DNA of 6,506 bases from an uncultured Prevotella sp. (lineage in GTDB: Bacteria; Bacteroidota; Bacteroidia; Bacteroidales; Bacteroidaceae): NCBI GenBank assembly GCA_900770845.1, contig CAAGLS010000118.1:1-6506 (forward strand), read 5' to 3'. The notes beneath the pieces are model-generated. The model did not search any database. It worked only from the letters and a program-made list of their open reading frames with translations, and had not been told where the DNA came from. Each line of letters opens with the position of its first letter. Positions within the stretch are counted from its first letter, which is position 1. Shown here piece after piece: positions 6,335 to 6,506 of the stretch. The translations under genes and the position numbers were made by a program.

Positions 6335-6418
6335 AATATGTGGTGCCTTGGCACGCAGATTACGCAGAAAACGCAGATTCTTTTCTGTATCTGCGGAATC
6401 CGCGAGAACTGCGTGGGA
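6335..6418. repeat. 84-bp tandem repeat, unit 1, with internal stem-loop
   Basis: This is the first of at least two directly adjacent 84-bp units, differing from unit 2 at three positions (6346, 6357, 6370). Inside it, three 9-nt modules (ACGCAGATT, ACGCAGAAA, ACGCAGATT at 6353-6379) face three inverted 9-nt modules (ATCTGCGGA, ATCCGCGAG, AACTGCGTG at 6389-6415). Positions 6352-6378 can pair with 6389-6415 around the loop tcttttctgt, with about 21 of 27 positions matching (including one G-U), and both stem ends are perfect 7-bp helices. It encodes no evident protein. Confidence 0.85.
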
Positions 6419-6506
6419 AATATGTGGTGTCTTGGCACGCGGATTACGCAGAATACGCAGATTCTTTTCTGTATCTGCGGAATCCGCGAGAACTGCGTGG
6501 GAAATA
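6419..6506. repeat. 84-bp tandem repeat, unit 2, plus first bases of a probable unit 3
   Basis: Unit 2 occupies 6419-6502. The last four bases (6503-6506, AATA) match the start of the unit, so the array probably continues past the window. It differs from unit 1 by T at 6430, G at 6441 and T at 6454. The G at 6441 changes an A-U pair to G-U and the T at 6454 gains an A-U pair opposite 6481, so the stem-loop (6436-6462 with 6473-6499) is kept or strengthened. Confidence 0.85.

Noticed and set aside
6335..6506. Right-edge repeats as a CRISPR array
   Set aside because: There are no unique spacers: the full 84-bp period is repeated with only three substitutions, and the unit is far longer than CRISPR repeats.

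Overview
The window looks like a chromosomal segment from a member of the Bacteroidales, most likely a Prevotellaceae-type organism; the genus is a guess. Three things point there: two upstream boxes fit the Bacteroidetes sigma factor (TAnnTTTG, one with a well-spaced TTTG at -33), the gene starts lack Shine-Dalgarno sequences, and the proteins look Bacteroidetes-like (a CPA2 antiporter with a long C-terminal tail, LolD, a CvfB-like S1 protein and a short aspartate-semialdehyde dehydrogenase). All convincing genes are on the + strand. The long open frames on the - strand (for example 1446-3107, 2978-3937 and 5133-5927) are antisense shadows of GC-rich genes.

Layout. Positions 1-644 are AT-rich and hold the 3' end of an unrecognised gene (2-178) and a short cysteine-rich putative lipoprotein (126-644). 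Positions 645-896 carry no convincing gene and mark the shift from AT-rich to GC-rich DNA. A GC-rich block follows: a cation/proton antiporter with two degenerate USP-like cytoplasmic domains (897-3056), lolD (3152-3820), an S1-domain RNA-binding protein of the CvfB type (3906-4775), and asd (4854-5867). asd has its own promoter and ends at a perfect 13-bp hairpin. Positions 5931-6334 are non-coding and AT-rich. The window closes with at least two copies of an 84-bp tandem repeat, each able to fold into a long stem-loop built from 9-nt modules; the array appears to run past the right edge.

How the genes fit together. The antiporter, lolD and S1 genes are co-directional with gaps of about 95 and 85 bp and no clear internal promoter or terminator, so they may share a transcript that starts just upstream of 897. 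Their roles (ion/pH homeostasis, lipoprotein release from the inner membrane, RNA binding) are housekeeping and not obviously one pathway. asd is an independently promoted biosynthetic gene for the lysine/diaminopimelate, threonine and methionine branch.

No obviously new multi-gene system is visible. The most unusual structure is the 84-bp repeat array at the right edge, followed by the AT-rich left edge, where the lipoprotein's start codon is questionable.
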